In this document: positions 34,301 to 46,375 of the stretch, piece by piece | How positions within the stretch are numbered: position 1 is the first letter of the stretch | Layout of the letters: the number at the start of each line of letters is the position of its first letter | Origin: Chondrosia reniformis | Lineage: Eukaryota > Porifera > Demospongiae > Chondrillida > Chondrillidae | Assembly (NCBI GenBank): GCA_947172415.1 | Contig: OX359191.1 | Span: 248,001 to 312,000, forward strand | Length of the DNA: 64,000 nt | Direction of reading: 5' to 3' | Notes under the pieces: generated by a model | The model's input: the letters and a program-made list of their open reading frames with translations, nothing else | What the model was told of the DNA's origin: nothing | Database searches by the model: none | Made by a program: the position numbers and the translations under genes

Positions 34301-37300
34301 CCCACCCCACTCAGTCTCCCCCTCCCCACCCCACTCAGTCTCCCCCTCCCCACCCCACTCAGTCTCCCCCTCCCCACCCCACTCAGTCTCCCCCTCCCCA
34401 CCCCACTCAGTCTCCCCCTCCCCACCCCACTCGGTCTCCCCCTCCCCACCCCACTCGGTCTCCCCCTCCCCACCCCACTCAGTCTCCCCCTCCCCACCCC
34501 ACTCAGTCTCCCCCTCCCCACCCCACTCAGTCTCCCCCTCCCCACCCCACTCAGTCTCCCCCTCCCCACCCCACTTGGGTCTGTACGTAGTATGCATGCA
34601 GCTCTTACATGTACCTCTGAATGCTGCTCCACAGGTGATTGTCAGACTTGACAATGTACTGCAAGCCAAGGTTCGCAAGGCTACCTCAGAACTGTTCAAG
34701 GTACGTACAAGCATCACTCTTGAGCAAAGCAATGGTTAGAGCAGTTTAATAGTTAACTTGTGAAGTATGTACGTTCAATATGTTATACATACGTACACAC
34801 ATACTTATACACATATGTACGTAGGTATGTATATCTGATTGTACTTTAGGACACAGGAAGTAATATTGACCAGGAAACAGGAAATCTCCAACTGGAGCAG
34901 CAGAAGTCCAAGGACTATGTCCTGTGCTTCTGGGGGAACGTGGCAAAGAACCCTCGGTCAGTCAGCAGATCAGCATTATTGCGCAACATAGGCCCAGCAT
35001 TGCACAACATTAAAGTTGCCTACTAGCTATCCTACATGGTGCATACTGGGAAAGAAACCATATTTCTATATAACAGTGTGTATGCCTGTCTGGTATCCTG
35101 ATTATATACATGTTTGTATATGAATGAATTGCCATTTGTTTGCCATACAGCTGGTCAATTATGTTACAGAATGTTTGAGGAAGATACTGTTTATGTTCTT
35201 TTATAGAGTAAAATCCTTTTCGTTCAACGCTGGCCAAGTCTCAGTGGATCTCCCTAAGCCTCTGATCCTTGCTGACGTAGCCGTTCGGCTGCAGCTGACT
35301 GACATTGACATCTTTACTAGACAGTGTAGGACACATCGCTGCAAGACTCGCCCCCCTTCTGAGGTGGACCCTGTCATTAATATTGCGGGGGAGGAGGAGG
35401 AGCCAGACAAGGTAGCCGGTGAACAGCAAAATGAAGATTCAGGCAGTGCCAATGGTCACAATGAAGTATGTACATACGTGTATATATCGGGTATACAGGG
35501 TCTGTGAGCTGATAATGTCAAGTTAAGATTGAAGGGTGTAGCTTGTATATAGGGCCCTATGTACTATTGTGCTGTGTGTACTGTATCTGTTGTACAGGAG
35601 AGTGATAAGATTGAAGGGTGTAGCTTGTATATAGGGCCCTGTGTACTATTGTGCTGTGTGTACTGTATCTGTTGTACAGGAGAGTGATAAGGAAGGAGAC
35701 ACGGGCACAAGAAAGGAATCTGAAGAAGACAAGGTAGCAGAGAAGGTAGGCATGGGAGAGATCAACAGAATCTCTGTACACATTTATTTACTGAAGAAGG
35801 ACATGATATATAATACTGTAATAGAGTAAGGATTCCTTCTAACTGCAGACGTTTCCACCTGAGGGTCTTCTTCAGTGACACTGAAGAAGACCCTTAGGTC
35901 GAAACGTCTGAAGAAACAAGAAAACTGCATCTTTAGATGCTCTAAAAGTCTGGTTCAAAGAGGTTTCAATTACTGATACAGAATTCCTCTTCAAAAGGCC
36001 AGCAAATATCTTCTCCACTTTTGTTGACATATCTTTTAAGATGATCCTTTCAAAGGATAATATATATACTGGTTAAGTGATGAAAAGGATTCACTTAACA
36101 ATGTTATACTCCACTGCTTGAGTATCTTAACTTCCTCACTGATGAACAGCTACAATTAATATTAATGCCTCACTAATTGATGTAATAATTGGAAGGAAAT
36201 GTTTAGTTCCAAATACTGGATCAAATTCTCTATAACCATTTGTATTAAGTATCAATTAATCTCAATTAATGTCTATTAAGTGAAACTGGATCTCTAAACA
36301 TGGCATGAAAACGTATTACAGTATATTATATACCAAATGTGATAATAAACAGGAATATAGTTGACTGTATAGTACCACATATTAATATTCCATATATTTA
36401 CATTTAAATAATAATTATTATATATATAATATATAATAATGACCTTATAATTCAATTTTAAAATACTGAATAATTCAACTCCAACTATTATCTTATTTTT
36501 CTGTGTTGTCTGTACCTTGCTCACAGGACCTGCATGAAAACCCACTCTGGTGGATGCAGCCTTCCTGTTGTTTAATAATAATAATGATGATGATGATGAT
36601 ATATTATTCCCATAGTAAAGCTAATGTTATAATTGGATATTAGAATTAATTTTTCTGAAATAATTCTTTAAAGTGTCACCTCTACATGTTGTTGTAATTC
36701 TGTAGCTCTGAACTTTGTTGTATACAGTTTAATGTACTGTATTTAATATTATTAGCTTTAACTTGTAAAAGAGTCTAGACCCTCAGTAATTTACAGTGCA
36801 ATTGCACTGTATAACCTCTTTCAGTGGAGCAGTCAGCTTTTGTTATTCAATGCTCCAATGATGGGTATAATTAGATAATTAGAATTTCTATTAGTCAAAA
36901 GGCAGATTTTTTGAAGTCATTTGGTATTCCTTTCCTAATCCTCTAATGAATCTAACGAGTGTATTGTATGACAGTGGGAAGTTGTGGTGATACAAGGCTC
37001 AATTTGGGTAATCTATAAAACATTTTTCTGACCAATCATGTTGGACTTCCACGAGCAGAATTATATACGTAGATAGGACTTCTAACTTGAGCAACCATTC
37101 TACATTATCTCTCATCTCATGTCCATCTCTAACATTATAATGTTTATTTTTGGTAAAATGGTGGAAGATCCACTGTTTTACAATAAAAGGATGTAATGTA
37201 CATTAGAAACCTCGATGGATTTTGACATTGATAAAAATGATGAGTTCTTTTCAGTATGCTCTTGGAAGACATGAGTAGGTAGATGAATATTTCTACTCAC

Positions 37301-39519
37301 AATATTTCTAAGAGAATAAAAATGCATTTTAAAATTGTAAAGTAATTGATTTAGTGTATTGTGTGTGACAGTGTATTCTGCTGTGTAGCAGGTTGACCAA
37401 GGTGGAGTCAGCGAGAACAAGGAGACAACTGGTGAAGAAGGGGAGGTTCCAGTTAATGATGAAGAGGCGTGTCCAGATGATGAAGATCAACCCCCTTTCC
37501 TGGATGATTGCCAAGATAGAGAACACACTCTCATTCTGGACGAAGGTAGGAAGTTGAACATTATCAGCTCATGGTATGTGTTTAGGTGCTGTGAATGTAC
37601 AGATATAGTCATTTTAGTGAGGAAATAATTTTTATTTTTATAATTGCCTACCCATTTACAAAATGTGACATTTATCGCAAAATTGAATTCAACTATTTGT
37701 AGAGTCACAAGTTTATAAAATTCACAAAATGAGCACAGAAATACTACATACGTATTCAATTATTCACTTTCTTAGCAGTGTGTGCAAATATTGCACCCAC
37801 CAACCACCTCATCATAGTATGGTGTGTGTAGTTGCGTGAGATGATTAATTAGGAATTGACCTGATGAATGGAATAGGAGGAAAGCTTTGGTAACATCACT
37901 GTCTCCGTGAGGTCAGAGTTCAGTACACCATGACTAAACCCAGCGTTCACATAGAATTGATTTCTAGTGACTTCTACCTCTCACACTCCTCATTCTTTAT
38001 GAATACTGATGTAATTGAATGTTGAAATAGTTGTGGTTATATTATTATTAAGCACCATTTTTCAACGTGCTACATCTACTTTAGAGTAAAGGCCTATAGG
38101 GAACTAAACCTAGTGAGAGCTTGAATGAGGATACAAGAGTTTTCTCCTTCTACTTCTCTTCTTCTCCACTGGGCCAGACAGCTGTCTTTGGAAGTTCCAC
38201 CCTTCATCACTGGCCCTGGGAATCTTTGTCTTCTTCTTGATCTATTGTGAACCCTTGACATGTATACTTTAAAGCAAGAAATTCAGGCAGCAATAAAATC
38301 ATGTGACTATCATGTGATCATGTGAAGCAAGAAATTCAGGCAGCAATAAAATCATGTGACTATCATGTGATCATGTGAAGCAAGAAATTCAGGCAGCAAT
38401 AAAATCATTTGACTTACACTACGTAGGTGAGGTTGACATGAGACAGAAAATGACTGCTGGTCAGATATTTTGGTTTGATCTTCTGAAACTGCCTCCTCAA
38501 CCGAAATCATCTGGACACTGGACCATCAGACAAGGTACGGACATGCATGTGCAAGTGGGTGGACGAGATGGTGTGTGCAGATAATGTATCTACTACAGCT
38601 GGTACCAGTTGTGGGTGTAGGGACTGTATTATGTAGCTAGTGGATCATTATTTTTTATTCTTTCCTTGGACATGGCTATACATACATTATCAATATGAGA
38701 AAGGAAAAAAAGAAAAATATGTGATGTTAACTTTTGAAATGGGGGAAAAAACAAAAACGAATACAACCTACAAATTGAACTTTGACCCTCTCACTCTTAT
38801 AGTGTATGATGGTGGCTTGGAACAGTACCATTACCCACAGGACCTCTCGCGGCCAGCCCTACAGCCACCATCTTCCTCACAGAAAGGTGATACTGAAGGC
38901 AATCCCTCAAGTGGTCAGGCTCCCCAGACTCCCGGTGGCGCTAGTGGTCCTCCAGTGAAAATAACTGCACTGTATGTACCTTTTCTGTTTAATTGTTGAA
39001 ACATATACTAATATAGTTTTGATTTTAAGTATGGGAAGTGTATTCAAACTTACAGCACAAAGTAATGTGTGTAGAGTGTCTTGTTCAGTGCCTGTGAAAA
39101 GGCTAGGTGATGTTCATGTGATGCTCATGTGATGCTCATGTGATGTGCACATGATCAATATTTATTTGGTTGCAATGTCTTCTTTGTTATCCAATTGAGT
39201 GCTCTACTTTGCAGTCTGCCAGAGGACTACATGTTCCCTCCGAAGGAGAACCCTACAGTAGCAAGATGGGACGCTGTGCACAAGTACTGGACCACTGACA
39301 GTGTTCTCGGAGTGGACATCAGTCGAGGTACAGTTCACAGATTTACTGACAGGTTCCTGCTGTGTATTTGGGTAGTATAGGGGTTTTGATATATATTCAT
39401 ATCCACACATTGGTATGGGCTATATGCACTGTATACAGTAAACTTGTATTTCCACCTACGTACATGTAAGATAATCGTTGCAGGTTTTACTTAGCAGGTC
39501 AAAAGAATATAGTATATAG

Positions 39520-39555
<36 letters not shown>

Positions 39556-41369
39556 GCATATAGCTAGGATATTAATTGCATTTCTTACTTATAATTATCA
39601 AATGGTTACATGGAATGGATCTGGAAATTTGAATAAACAAATAGTTTCTATTCAACTAAAATCGTTTCCCCAAATTGTACAGTATTTCACTCCCACAAGT
39701 AACTACCTCAACCTGTCTCACTGCAGAGGAGGGTACCTTTACCTGCCAAGTCCCCACTCTGGTCCCCCTGGCCCTGATGGTGGACAGGTACTGGAACATG
39801 CCCTACCAGTCGTGGAGCATGATGCCAAAGGGAGAACATCTCACACTCTTGAAGTTGAAAACTCCCCATTTGGAAGTGGAGATTGAAGTTAGGCAGAACT
39901 TGTGTCGGCTGCTGCCCCAGCCCAGGGGGAAGGGGGAGGGGGAGGGAGATGATGCTGAAGAGGAAGAGGAAGAGCCATTACTGAACAAGATGGCTGACCA
40001 GTGGATGTCAATTAGAGAACTCAAAAAGGTGTGTCCTCAATATTTGTACATGTGACTACAATATTTATAGTAAAATGTTAAGATTAAGGTACATACATAC
40101 TTGCTTGTGAAAGATATGCATACATGAATTCAGAGTATTCCAATAAAGCTTAAAATAATACATTTAAAAGGATAATGTAAAACTGCTGATAAATTTGGAA
40201 TTGTCATACATTTTGGTAAAATGATAAAATTAATGTGCGTACATCCTTTCTGTGACTTTAGTGCTAATTTTATTCATTAAAATACTGGTTATCTGTGATA
40301 CTGTATCTCATTTGTAGAGACTCTGTTCAATTGGTATCAATGTATTTCCCGAAGAGGATGGAGACAACTATGTGGAGCAACTGCACAAAAAGGTACTTTA
40401 TCATTGGTTGAGGCAATAACCTTTAGGTCTTGTCTAATTAAATTTACCAATGTATCAGCATCATTACGCAATGTGCCAGCATCATTACACAACTTACAAG
40501 TGTTGTATAACCTTCATGCATACAGTTGTATGTTGTGAAAATCAGGATTTATTTCTGTCTGTGTCTGTATGTACTCTATCCTAAGCACATACGTATCCTT
40601 ACAGAGTCGCAGCTGTGAGCTGGCCACCTACCAGTACATGGCAATGCTCTCTGGCAAGTTTGCATTCGCCCACTCAAAGTGGAACAGTACTGCCAAGAGC
40701 CACCAGTTCATCCTGGGTGCTGCCAAGTGTCCAGATCTAGGGGAACCTGAAGAGGTCAGTCCAAATGCTCACAAGTGTCCTTTGACTGAGTACTGAGTTT
40801 TGAGAAGAGACCTAACTGATAATTACAGGGGTTTACTCTTTTAATACAATAATGTAGTTTAGATGATAGCTTCCTTATTCATCAATACTTGTATTAGTTC
40901 ATAACTTCTCTCTATATAGGATGCATGGGTGACTGTGGTAGCGGGGAAGAGAAGTTACAAAGTAAACATTACAGATGAGAGCAGACATTTTTTTGATGAG
41001 ATTGCAGAAGGATGTCAAGTTAGTGTCTCAAATAATATTCTTATGTAATAATCGGCCATATTTAAAGTTCATAAGATTTCAGATTCTAATTCTACTTTCC
41101 AGATATCAAATTAGCACTGCTTTGCTAGTATGCATTATGTTTTGCGATTCTTAAACCAATCTCTATTACGTGCATACAGATGTATGTATACATGTATGTG
41201 ATGTAGTTTTCTCTTTTCCCTACATTTCCAGCCTCACCCTGACCTGTACAATCTGTTGACTAGAATGACTGGAGAACAGTGTTCGTTGGAAAACAGTGAA
41301 TCACATGTACATGTCAACGCTGTCAAGACCTTACTGAACTCTATGCGTATACTTTCCTTTTCAGTTTGA
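28377..41369 (+). CDS. DNAI7: Dynein axonemal intermediate chain 7 / CASC1 (778 aa, 18 exons)
   Basis: Coding exons: 28377-28379 (ATG only), 29071-29149, 30412-30608, 31334-31474, 33556-33636, 34635-34700, 34850-34956, 35207-35465, 35680-35745, 37392-37545, 38397-38534, 38803-38971, 39215-39327, 39727-40028, 40318-40392, 40605-40754, 40920-41018, 41232-41369; phases agree throughout. DNAI7 (CASC1, IC97) is tied to axonemal inner-arm dynein in motile cilia. Matches to the family include the charged Lys/Glu N-terminus, [76 protein letters not shown] and FAFAHSKWN. The N-terminal third is predicted coiled coil. Exon 2 donor (GTCTGT) and exon 11 acceptor are weak. Exons 9 and 11 begin inside tandem repeats that copy their acceptors. 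The last five exons recur at 47345-48899. Confidence 0.92.
28732..29059 (-). pseudogene. Inverted copy of the ETS gene last exon and 3' UTR, inside DNAI7 intron 1
   Basis: Read on the minus strand this matches about 24972-25297 with few changes. It covers the second half of the ETS domain ([20 protein letters not shown], one R-to-C change), the stop region (GMFYQ in place of GMFYE) and about 200 bp of 3' UTR. It has no promoter or upstream exons. It ends 11 bp before the DNAI7 exon 2 acceptor, so it sits where the branch point and polypyrimidine tract should be. Confidence 0.88.
29372..29389. repeat. Short interstitial telomere-like repeat
   Basis: About three head-to-tail GGGTTA units, the animal telomere motif, lie inside DNAI7 intron 2. 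Too short to be functional. Confidence 0.7.
30275..30376 (-). repeat. Dispersed ~115-bp repeat (copy next to DNAI7 exon 3)
   Basis: Reverse complement contains CTACATCTACTTTAGAGTAA, GGCCTATAGGGAACTAAG and GTGAGAGCTTTGGATGAGGA. Further copies: 18235-18360, 21685-21795 (minus), 38076-38165, 49525-49630 and a decayed one at 58795-58975; several begin with ACCATTTTCCTACATGCTAT. No tRNA-type promoter boxes or terminal repeats were recognised, so the class is open (SINE-like or MITE-like). Confidence 0.75.
33352..33530. repeat. Fold-back element: perfect 37-bp arms enclosing a hammerhead-like core
   Basis: Arms 33398-33434 and 33492-33528 are perfect reverse complements (GGTTCATCTTTCGACTTTTA ... 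GACGCA). The 57-nt loop holds, on the minus strand at 33488-33460, CTGAAGA, stem GACCC-CCA-GGGTC and GAAACGTT. The head AAGGATTTCTTCTAACTGCG and TCGAACTTATCTTTG is shared with the elements at 11497, 17205 and 35825. It lies in DNAI7 intron 4, 26 bp before exon 5. Confidence 0.75.
34295..34576. repeat. 24-bp minisatellite, about 11-12 units, DNAI7 intron 5
   Basis: CCCCACTCAGTCTCCCCCTC plus CCCA repeats nearly perfectly and ends about 60 bp before exon 6. It yields Pro/Ser-rich and Gly-rich open frames on both strands that are artefacts of the array. Confidence 0.96.
35526..35693 (+). repeat. Tandem duplication of the DNAI7 exon 9 acceptor (~82-bp unit x2)
   Basis: The block beginning GATTGAAGGGTGTAGCTTGT and running through CTGTATCTGTTGTACAG and the first exon bases GAGAGTGATAAG occurs twice in a row. 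Only the downstream copy continues into the exon (35680-35745). The upstream copy keeps a complete acceptor (CAG at about 35596-35598) and 12 bases of exon, making a decoy or alternative acceptor. Confidence 0.9.
35825..36062. repeat. Fold-back element with two facing hammerhead-like cores
   Basis: Minus strand 35875-35848 reads CTGAAGA, AGACC-CTCA-GGTG, GAAACGTC. Plus strand 35881-35908 reads CTGAAGA, a GACC-CTTA-GGTC stem, GAAACGTC. Only 5 bp separate them, so the pair itself forms a long hairpin. The head AAGGATTCCTTCTAACTGCA and the tail GATGATCCTTTCAAAGGATA match the related elements at 11497, 17205 and 33352. It lies in DNAI7 intron 9. Confidence 0.7.
38268..38400 (+). repeat. ~53-bp repeat x3 carrying the DNAI7 exon 11 acceptor
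   Basis: GCAAGAAATTCAGGCAGCAA followed by TAAAATCATGTGACTATCAT and GTGATCATGTGAA repeats three times. The third copy runs into exon 11 at 38397, where the reading frame requires the acceptor TTCAGGCAG. The two upstream copies contain the same acceptor but lead into in-frame stops. Confidence 0.85.
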
Positions 41370-42407
41370 ATGTAAATAACTACTAGAGATCTCATTGTAC
41401 CAAATAATTATGTGTACTATTATGCAATCCAAGACATTATATACACAAGGATTTAGAAACTGACCATTTTACAACTTTATAAAGCGGTACAATTATTTAA
41501 TATGCAGCTTTGTAAGATATGTATTGTTAAATATGTAATGCTCTTAGAATTACTATAATTTACAAGAGTATCCTAAATGCTTAGATGAATGCATAGATAA
41601 GCTACATCTCGTATTCATTATCTCATATCACTAATTTGAATTTACAGTTTGCAATGTAAAATGTAGAATGATTGTTATTATAAAGTTGGACAGTTTTGAA
41701 TAAATTAAGAAAAAGAAAAATTGTTAGAGACAGTGTTCTCGGCTTTGTTTCTTCTCTTGAGGAGTTACTGGATTGTTGCTGCTGTACTTCTTTTTGCATC
41801 ACTTTACGAGTGTAAAGGTGACCCCAGGGCACACCACGAGGAGGTAGAAGTACTTCGTGCCCCAAAAAATGTTTACAACTCTGTTTGTTCAATGGGACCA
41901 CCAGATTTGTTTCTGAACCTTCTTAGATAATCTACTTGTTTTGCTCTTCTTCTACCAGTCAGTCATGCTCCAAAGCATTATACAGTCAGTATAGGAAAAT
42001 CACATCACTATGTGAGCACAAATTAACTACATAATAAATCTAAAGTTTAATAATATTTGAATCAATTTCCTAAAATTTTAACTTTTATTTATGCATTGGA
42101 CATTGCAAAGCATGTACATCTAATATAATTGACACCACAAACTGCAGAATAGAGATACACTATGAATCATAAATTATAACTAGAATACTATGGACTATAC
42201 ATACCCTATAGCTGTAGACAGTGTTGGAGGACAAAGTGTGTTTGATCGAGAAGACATGTGATAAGTATGTTACATACAGCTCTTCTTTGAGTTCTAGCAT
42301 TTTAACAACTAATGTCTTAACTACATGTGTCAATTAGAAATTGTTAGGAGATTTAGTTCTATATTATCATTTGAATTTCAATATATATTGTGTGTATATA
42401 TGACAAG

Positions 42408-42900
42408 CCCAGTTGGTGGAATTCCCAAGCTTACATGCTAAAGTCAAGACATAAACTGTTTAAAAATTGATTATACCTGTCACTATGGCAATGTTGTGTT
42501 TAGGTTGCTATGGTAATGTGTACTTTTAAGGCAGTTTGAAATTATTGAATGTTCATTAATGGTCAGATTATGTCCTTCAAGTTAGATTTTTGATGTCTTC
42601 TTGGAGTGTCTATACCAGTCCAACCAGGACAATGTAGAAAGTCTGCTTTTAGCTGTCCTGCCCAGTTGGTGGAATTCCCAAGCTTAGATTACCTTCTAAA
42701 ACTAGCCTTAAATGATTACAGCTGTTACTATGGCAATGTTATTTTTAAGGTGCATGTGTTGCTATGGTAATTTGTACTTCATGCATTATGAAATTATTGA
42801 GTTAAGACAATGTTCTTAAATGGCATAACTATTGTCCATCAAGTTAGACTATAGAATCATTTGATTCCTTCTTGGAGTGTCTATACCAGTCCTTGTAGGG
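42408..42900. repeat. Tandem ~250-bp duplication
   Basis: CCCAGTTGGTGGAATTCCCA, CTATGGCAATGTT, GTTGCTATGGTAAT and CTTGGAGTGTCTATACCAGT occur in the same order twice, starting at 42409 and 42661. Copies are clearly diverged. No coding content. Confidence 0.8.
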
Positions 42901-44933
42901 CAATATAGAAAGTGTGCAACTTTTGCTTTCTTCTTGTAACTGTAATAGGATTATAGAAATCTGTACCAGGCTTCTAATATTTTCAATTTTTTAGTTGTCC
43001 GATTCTTGTGTTGTACAGCATTATATGTGTCCATAACTACCAACCATTGCACCAAGTACCAACAGAGTACATCTTCTCTTTAATCTAATTTATGTGACTG
43101 TGTATCTGTTCATGTGCATGGTAACCATAGCAACTGACTTTAGGAGGATATTCCCTTCATTTGTGTGATGTTGTTGTTATTGCTAATATATATGCATATT
43201 ATGTATTGTCATATAATACATGTTCATGTGGTGCCAAAATCAATTTAGCTATAGAAATAGCCATTTCTAGTGTTTAAAGGAATATCTAAAGTTGGATGTT
43301 GGATGAAATTTAGCATTCATTCATTATACATAATTTTACCAATCACTACTATGGATTTGTGTCTGGTATCACAGTGTCCAATTAATCTAGTTTACTTGTA
43401 TACACTGTCTCCTGGACCACTTTGCCATCTCTGCATGTTGACATTGTTCATGTTACAAGTAAATGGTGTCTTGATTTATAGCTGATTTATTGCTGAAGTA
43501 CTTAGAGATCAAGCTGGAGCTAATTAATTGATGTGCACATTAAGCCTTTCATTGAAATAGATCTGTTATTGATTCATCTGCTTGTCTTAATCTTAAGTAT
43601 ATTTATAGTCTGTACGGACTACCGAGGTGTCTGCATGAACTAAATTTCTACATAGCTTTTTATTGAGTCCATGCAGAGTATAAATATATTTGTAAAATGT
43701 ACATTTTTAGGGCCCCTATATTGTTTTCATAACGTTAACGCGATTTATGTATGGCTTCATGTTACGGATATATATATATATATATATATTTTACTTGCAA
43801 TTGTCCATGTGTAGGAATAAGGAGTGTTATATATTATGCTTGTTTAAATACAATCAAGTACTACACAGTGCAAGTTACAAATTTATACACGGATGCAAGT
43901 GACTCCCAAGATAATCACACTGAGGTATATAATATAATACGGATGCAAATGACTCCCAAAATAATCCCAATCAGGTATATTAAACGCTATTAGGAAGATA
44001 GATTACTCATGGTATAACAACATTCCATACTCTGTGGTTGTTGTTTTAAGGTGGACTGTGTGGGTGGCTATTGTATGCATGCTGAAGGTGGAACTAGCCA
44101 ACCCATATGCATATTTACAGGAGGCAAGCACTGTGTCTGCACGGACTTCAGAGGTGTCTGCACGGACTGCATGCATTGTTCATGTTACAAGTAAATGGTG
44201 TCTTGATTTATAGCTGATTTATTGCTGAAGTACGTACTTTAAGATCTAACTGGAGCTAATTAATTGATGTGCACATTAAGTCTTTCATTGAGTCCATACA
44301 GAGTATAAATATATTTGTAAAATGTACATTTTGTTATCTCTTTCCACAGTTTCATCTCAAATGAAGAGTTTCCATAGCAACCAGTTTCCATGGCAACAAG
44401 TCTAATGAAGGGTGCCATAACTCTGGTAAAGACTTTGACACACCTCATGGACACCCTTTTATATTCAAAGATATTCAGACTATTAGGGCAAGCCTTCCTC
44501 TTCACTGTTTATCCTTAAATTTTGTTACATTGATACTCATTCCAATGAACTGAGGTGAATTGTATGACTTCAGCCGTAATTTATGGCATCCTTCATTTGA
44601 CTTGTTGCCATGGAACTGGATGCTGAGGCTTCCTTTTGGAGCCATTTTCCCTCGTATCGCTAATAGTTTGATTTACATACTTCAGGAATGTATATTTTAA
44701 TAGTTGTGATCTTGTAATGTGATCTTGTAATGTGATCTTGTAATATGCTTGATTGGAATATACTGTAGGTAGGTAGGTTGCTTGTAAGGCTTCCTTTGTA
44801 GGAAGCCATTTCACTCGTATAGCTAGGGCTAATAGGTAACACAAAATGAGTAACTATGAAAATACAGATATGTAATAGCATTCACACAAGTTTTTGCCAC
44901 TGAAATTCAGAACAAGGATATTAAGCCCATAAG

Positions 44934-45905
44934 CCGGGGCCGCAGCCCTTTCTTCAACGCCGCGACGGCGAGACTAAGTGTAGGTGTTAAAATGGTTAAT
45001 TTCCTTGTTCAAATACCTTCCATTTTCAATTGTAGTAGTATTTAGTTTGTTTCAATGATTAAATATCAACTACAGTATTTACAAAAGGAGTAAGAATGAA
45101 AATACAGAAAAGCAATAGCAATTCACACAAGTTTTTGCCAATGAAATTCAGACAATGTTAATATTGACTGCTTCTGTAGAACACTCCATTTATAACAGCT
45201 CCACTATCCCAAGGTATCATCTTTAAATAATTCTTCAACTGCACTCCTACATACATATACAATATTATTCCACTTTATAGAAGAAATTGTTACTAAGATA
45301 TAATTTTAAGAGAACTAAGTTTAGAATCTAATCTCTCACGCTCACCATTGACCAGTAGCTCTTTCTTGTGCAACAGTACAGTCTCTTGTACAGGTCTGAT
45401 GTGTGCATCTCTGTTACCTTGACCTGCTACCTCACCCTCCCCTAGTGGGGACAGTCTAGCTGCTACATCTTCTCTGTTCACTGCATAAGCCATATCTCTG
45501 ATATAGTGTATCCTCTATAGTGACACTAGTCTGCACTGAATATTATATCTGATAGTGTAGTGAAGGTCTTCAACAACTAAACTGTTACCTGTTATAGTCA
45601 CAAGGGAACCTTTACTTGCTCAGTCCCCATCCCTTGCTTTGTATTTATAGGCTCTCACTGGATTTAATAGAATTCATAGTCTCTTAATTAAAAAAAAACT
45701 ATGAATTCCATTAAATGTGAGGGGCTAGGTGGTCGCACAAATGTGTAAACATCTTCAACAACTAAACTGTTACCTGTTATAGGAACCTTTACTTGCTCAG
45801 TCCAAGTCGCTTGTTGCTTTGTACTGGATTTAATAGAATTCATAGTCTCTTAATTAAAAAAAACCTATGAATTCCATTAAATGTGAGGGGGCTATATAGG
45901 TGGTG
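44934..45905. repeat. Duplicated ~1-kb segment (second copy 52943-53700)
   Basis: The segment starts in CpG-rich GCCCTTTCTTCAACGCCGCG and includes the putative exon at 45346-45493. It matches the segment inside glycogen synthase intron 2 at high identity. At 45560-45905 a 170-bp subunit is further repeated in tandem, each part with an inverted pair around TTAATTAAAAAA (ATAGAATTCATAG / CTATGAATTCCAT). Confidence 0.85.
45346..45493 (-). CDS. Putative first coding exon of an unknown duplicated gene, copy 1
   Basis: Minus strand ATG 45493 opens 49 codons ([16 protein letters not shown] ... HKKELLVN) and ends in phase 1 at a good donor (G|GTGAGC). A second copy at 53359-53506 has the same length, phase and an intact donor (A|GTAAGT), with three amino-acid differences seen in the shared 49 codons. 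The length and splice signal are kept in both, which suggests a real exon rather than chance. No downstream exon could be identified on the minus strand below 45345, and the protein family is not recognised. Confidence 0.45.
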
Positions 45906-45955
45906 TAAACATTTTTAAACTAGGATGCTTCTCCCAACTGGTTCAGAATTCATTT

Positions 45956-46375
45956 AGAGAGCAGCTGTCCACTGTGCACACATCTTTAGCACCGTTTCCG
46001 AGGTAACGGCAGAAGAGGCAGAGCATCTCCTTAAAAGGAAACCAGGTATGTATACAAGTACAAATTGTTTGTATGAAGGATAGGTATGTAGAGTGAAATT
46101 TCTTATCATTTTTAGAGGAATTGTTATTTCTGACCATGTAGATATCATTAATTTTGCCAAATGGTCTGAATGTTTTCAAGTTCAGGTGAGTTAAATGCTA
46201 CTTAATATTGAAATTACTAACAAAGGCATTCTTGTTTCCATTCCCATTTTGAAGTGCACTACACGAGTTTCAGAATATGCACGCACAAGCTAAAGAGAAA
46301 ATACACAATTTTGTCAGAGGACATTTTCAAGGGTAAACACTTTAACCATTCCTCCACCCCCCATCCTCTACTAAC
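45956..46375 (+). pseudogene. Glycogen synthase fragment (exons 5-7 region)
   Basis: The segment matches 55424-55850 in the same orientation. It includes the end of exon 5 (to 46045, donor kept), exon 6, exon 7 and their introns. Exon 6 carries an extra AATT inside the ATATCATT...TTGCC stretch, which shifts the frame. Exon 5 lacks its first half. It lies about 9 kb upstream of the source exons and cannot encode enzyme. Confidence 0.88.

Noticed and set aside
34207-34732. Pro/Ser- and Gly/Glu-rich open frames of 109-153 codons
   Set aside because: Products of the 24-bp minisatellite in DNAI7 intron 5.
44593-44881. Minus-strand frames of 73-83 codons
   Set aside because: They span a short GATCTTGTAATGT repeat and show no coding features; not accepted as downstream exons of the 45346-45493 exon.
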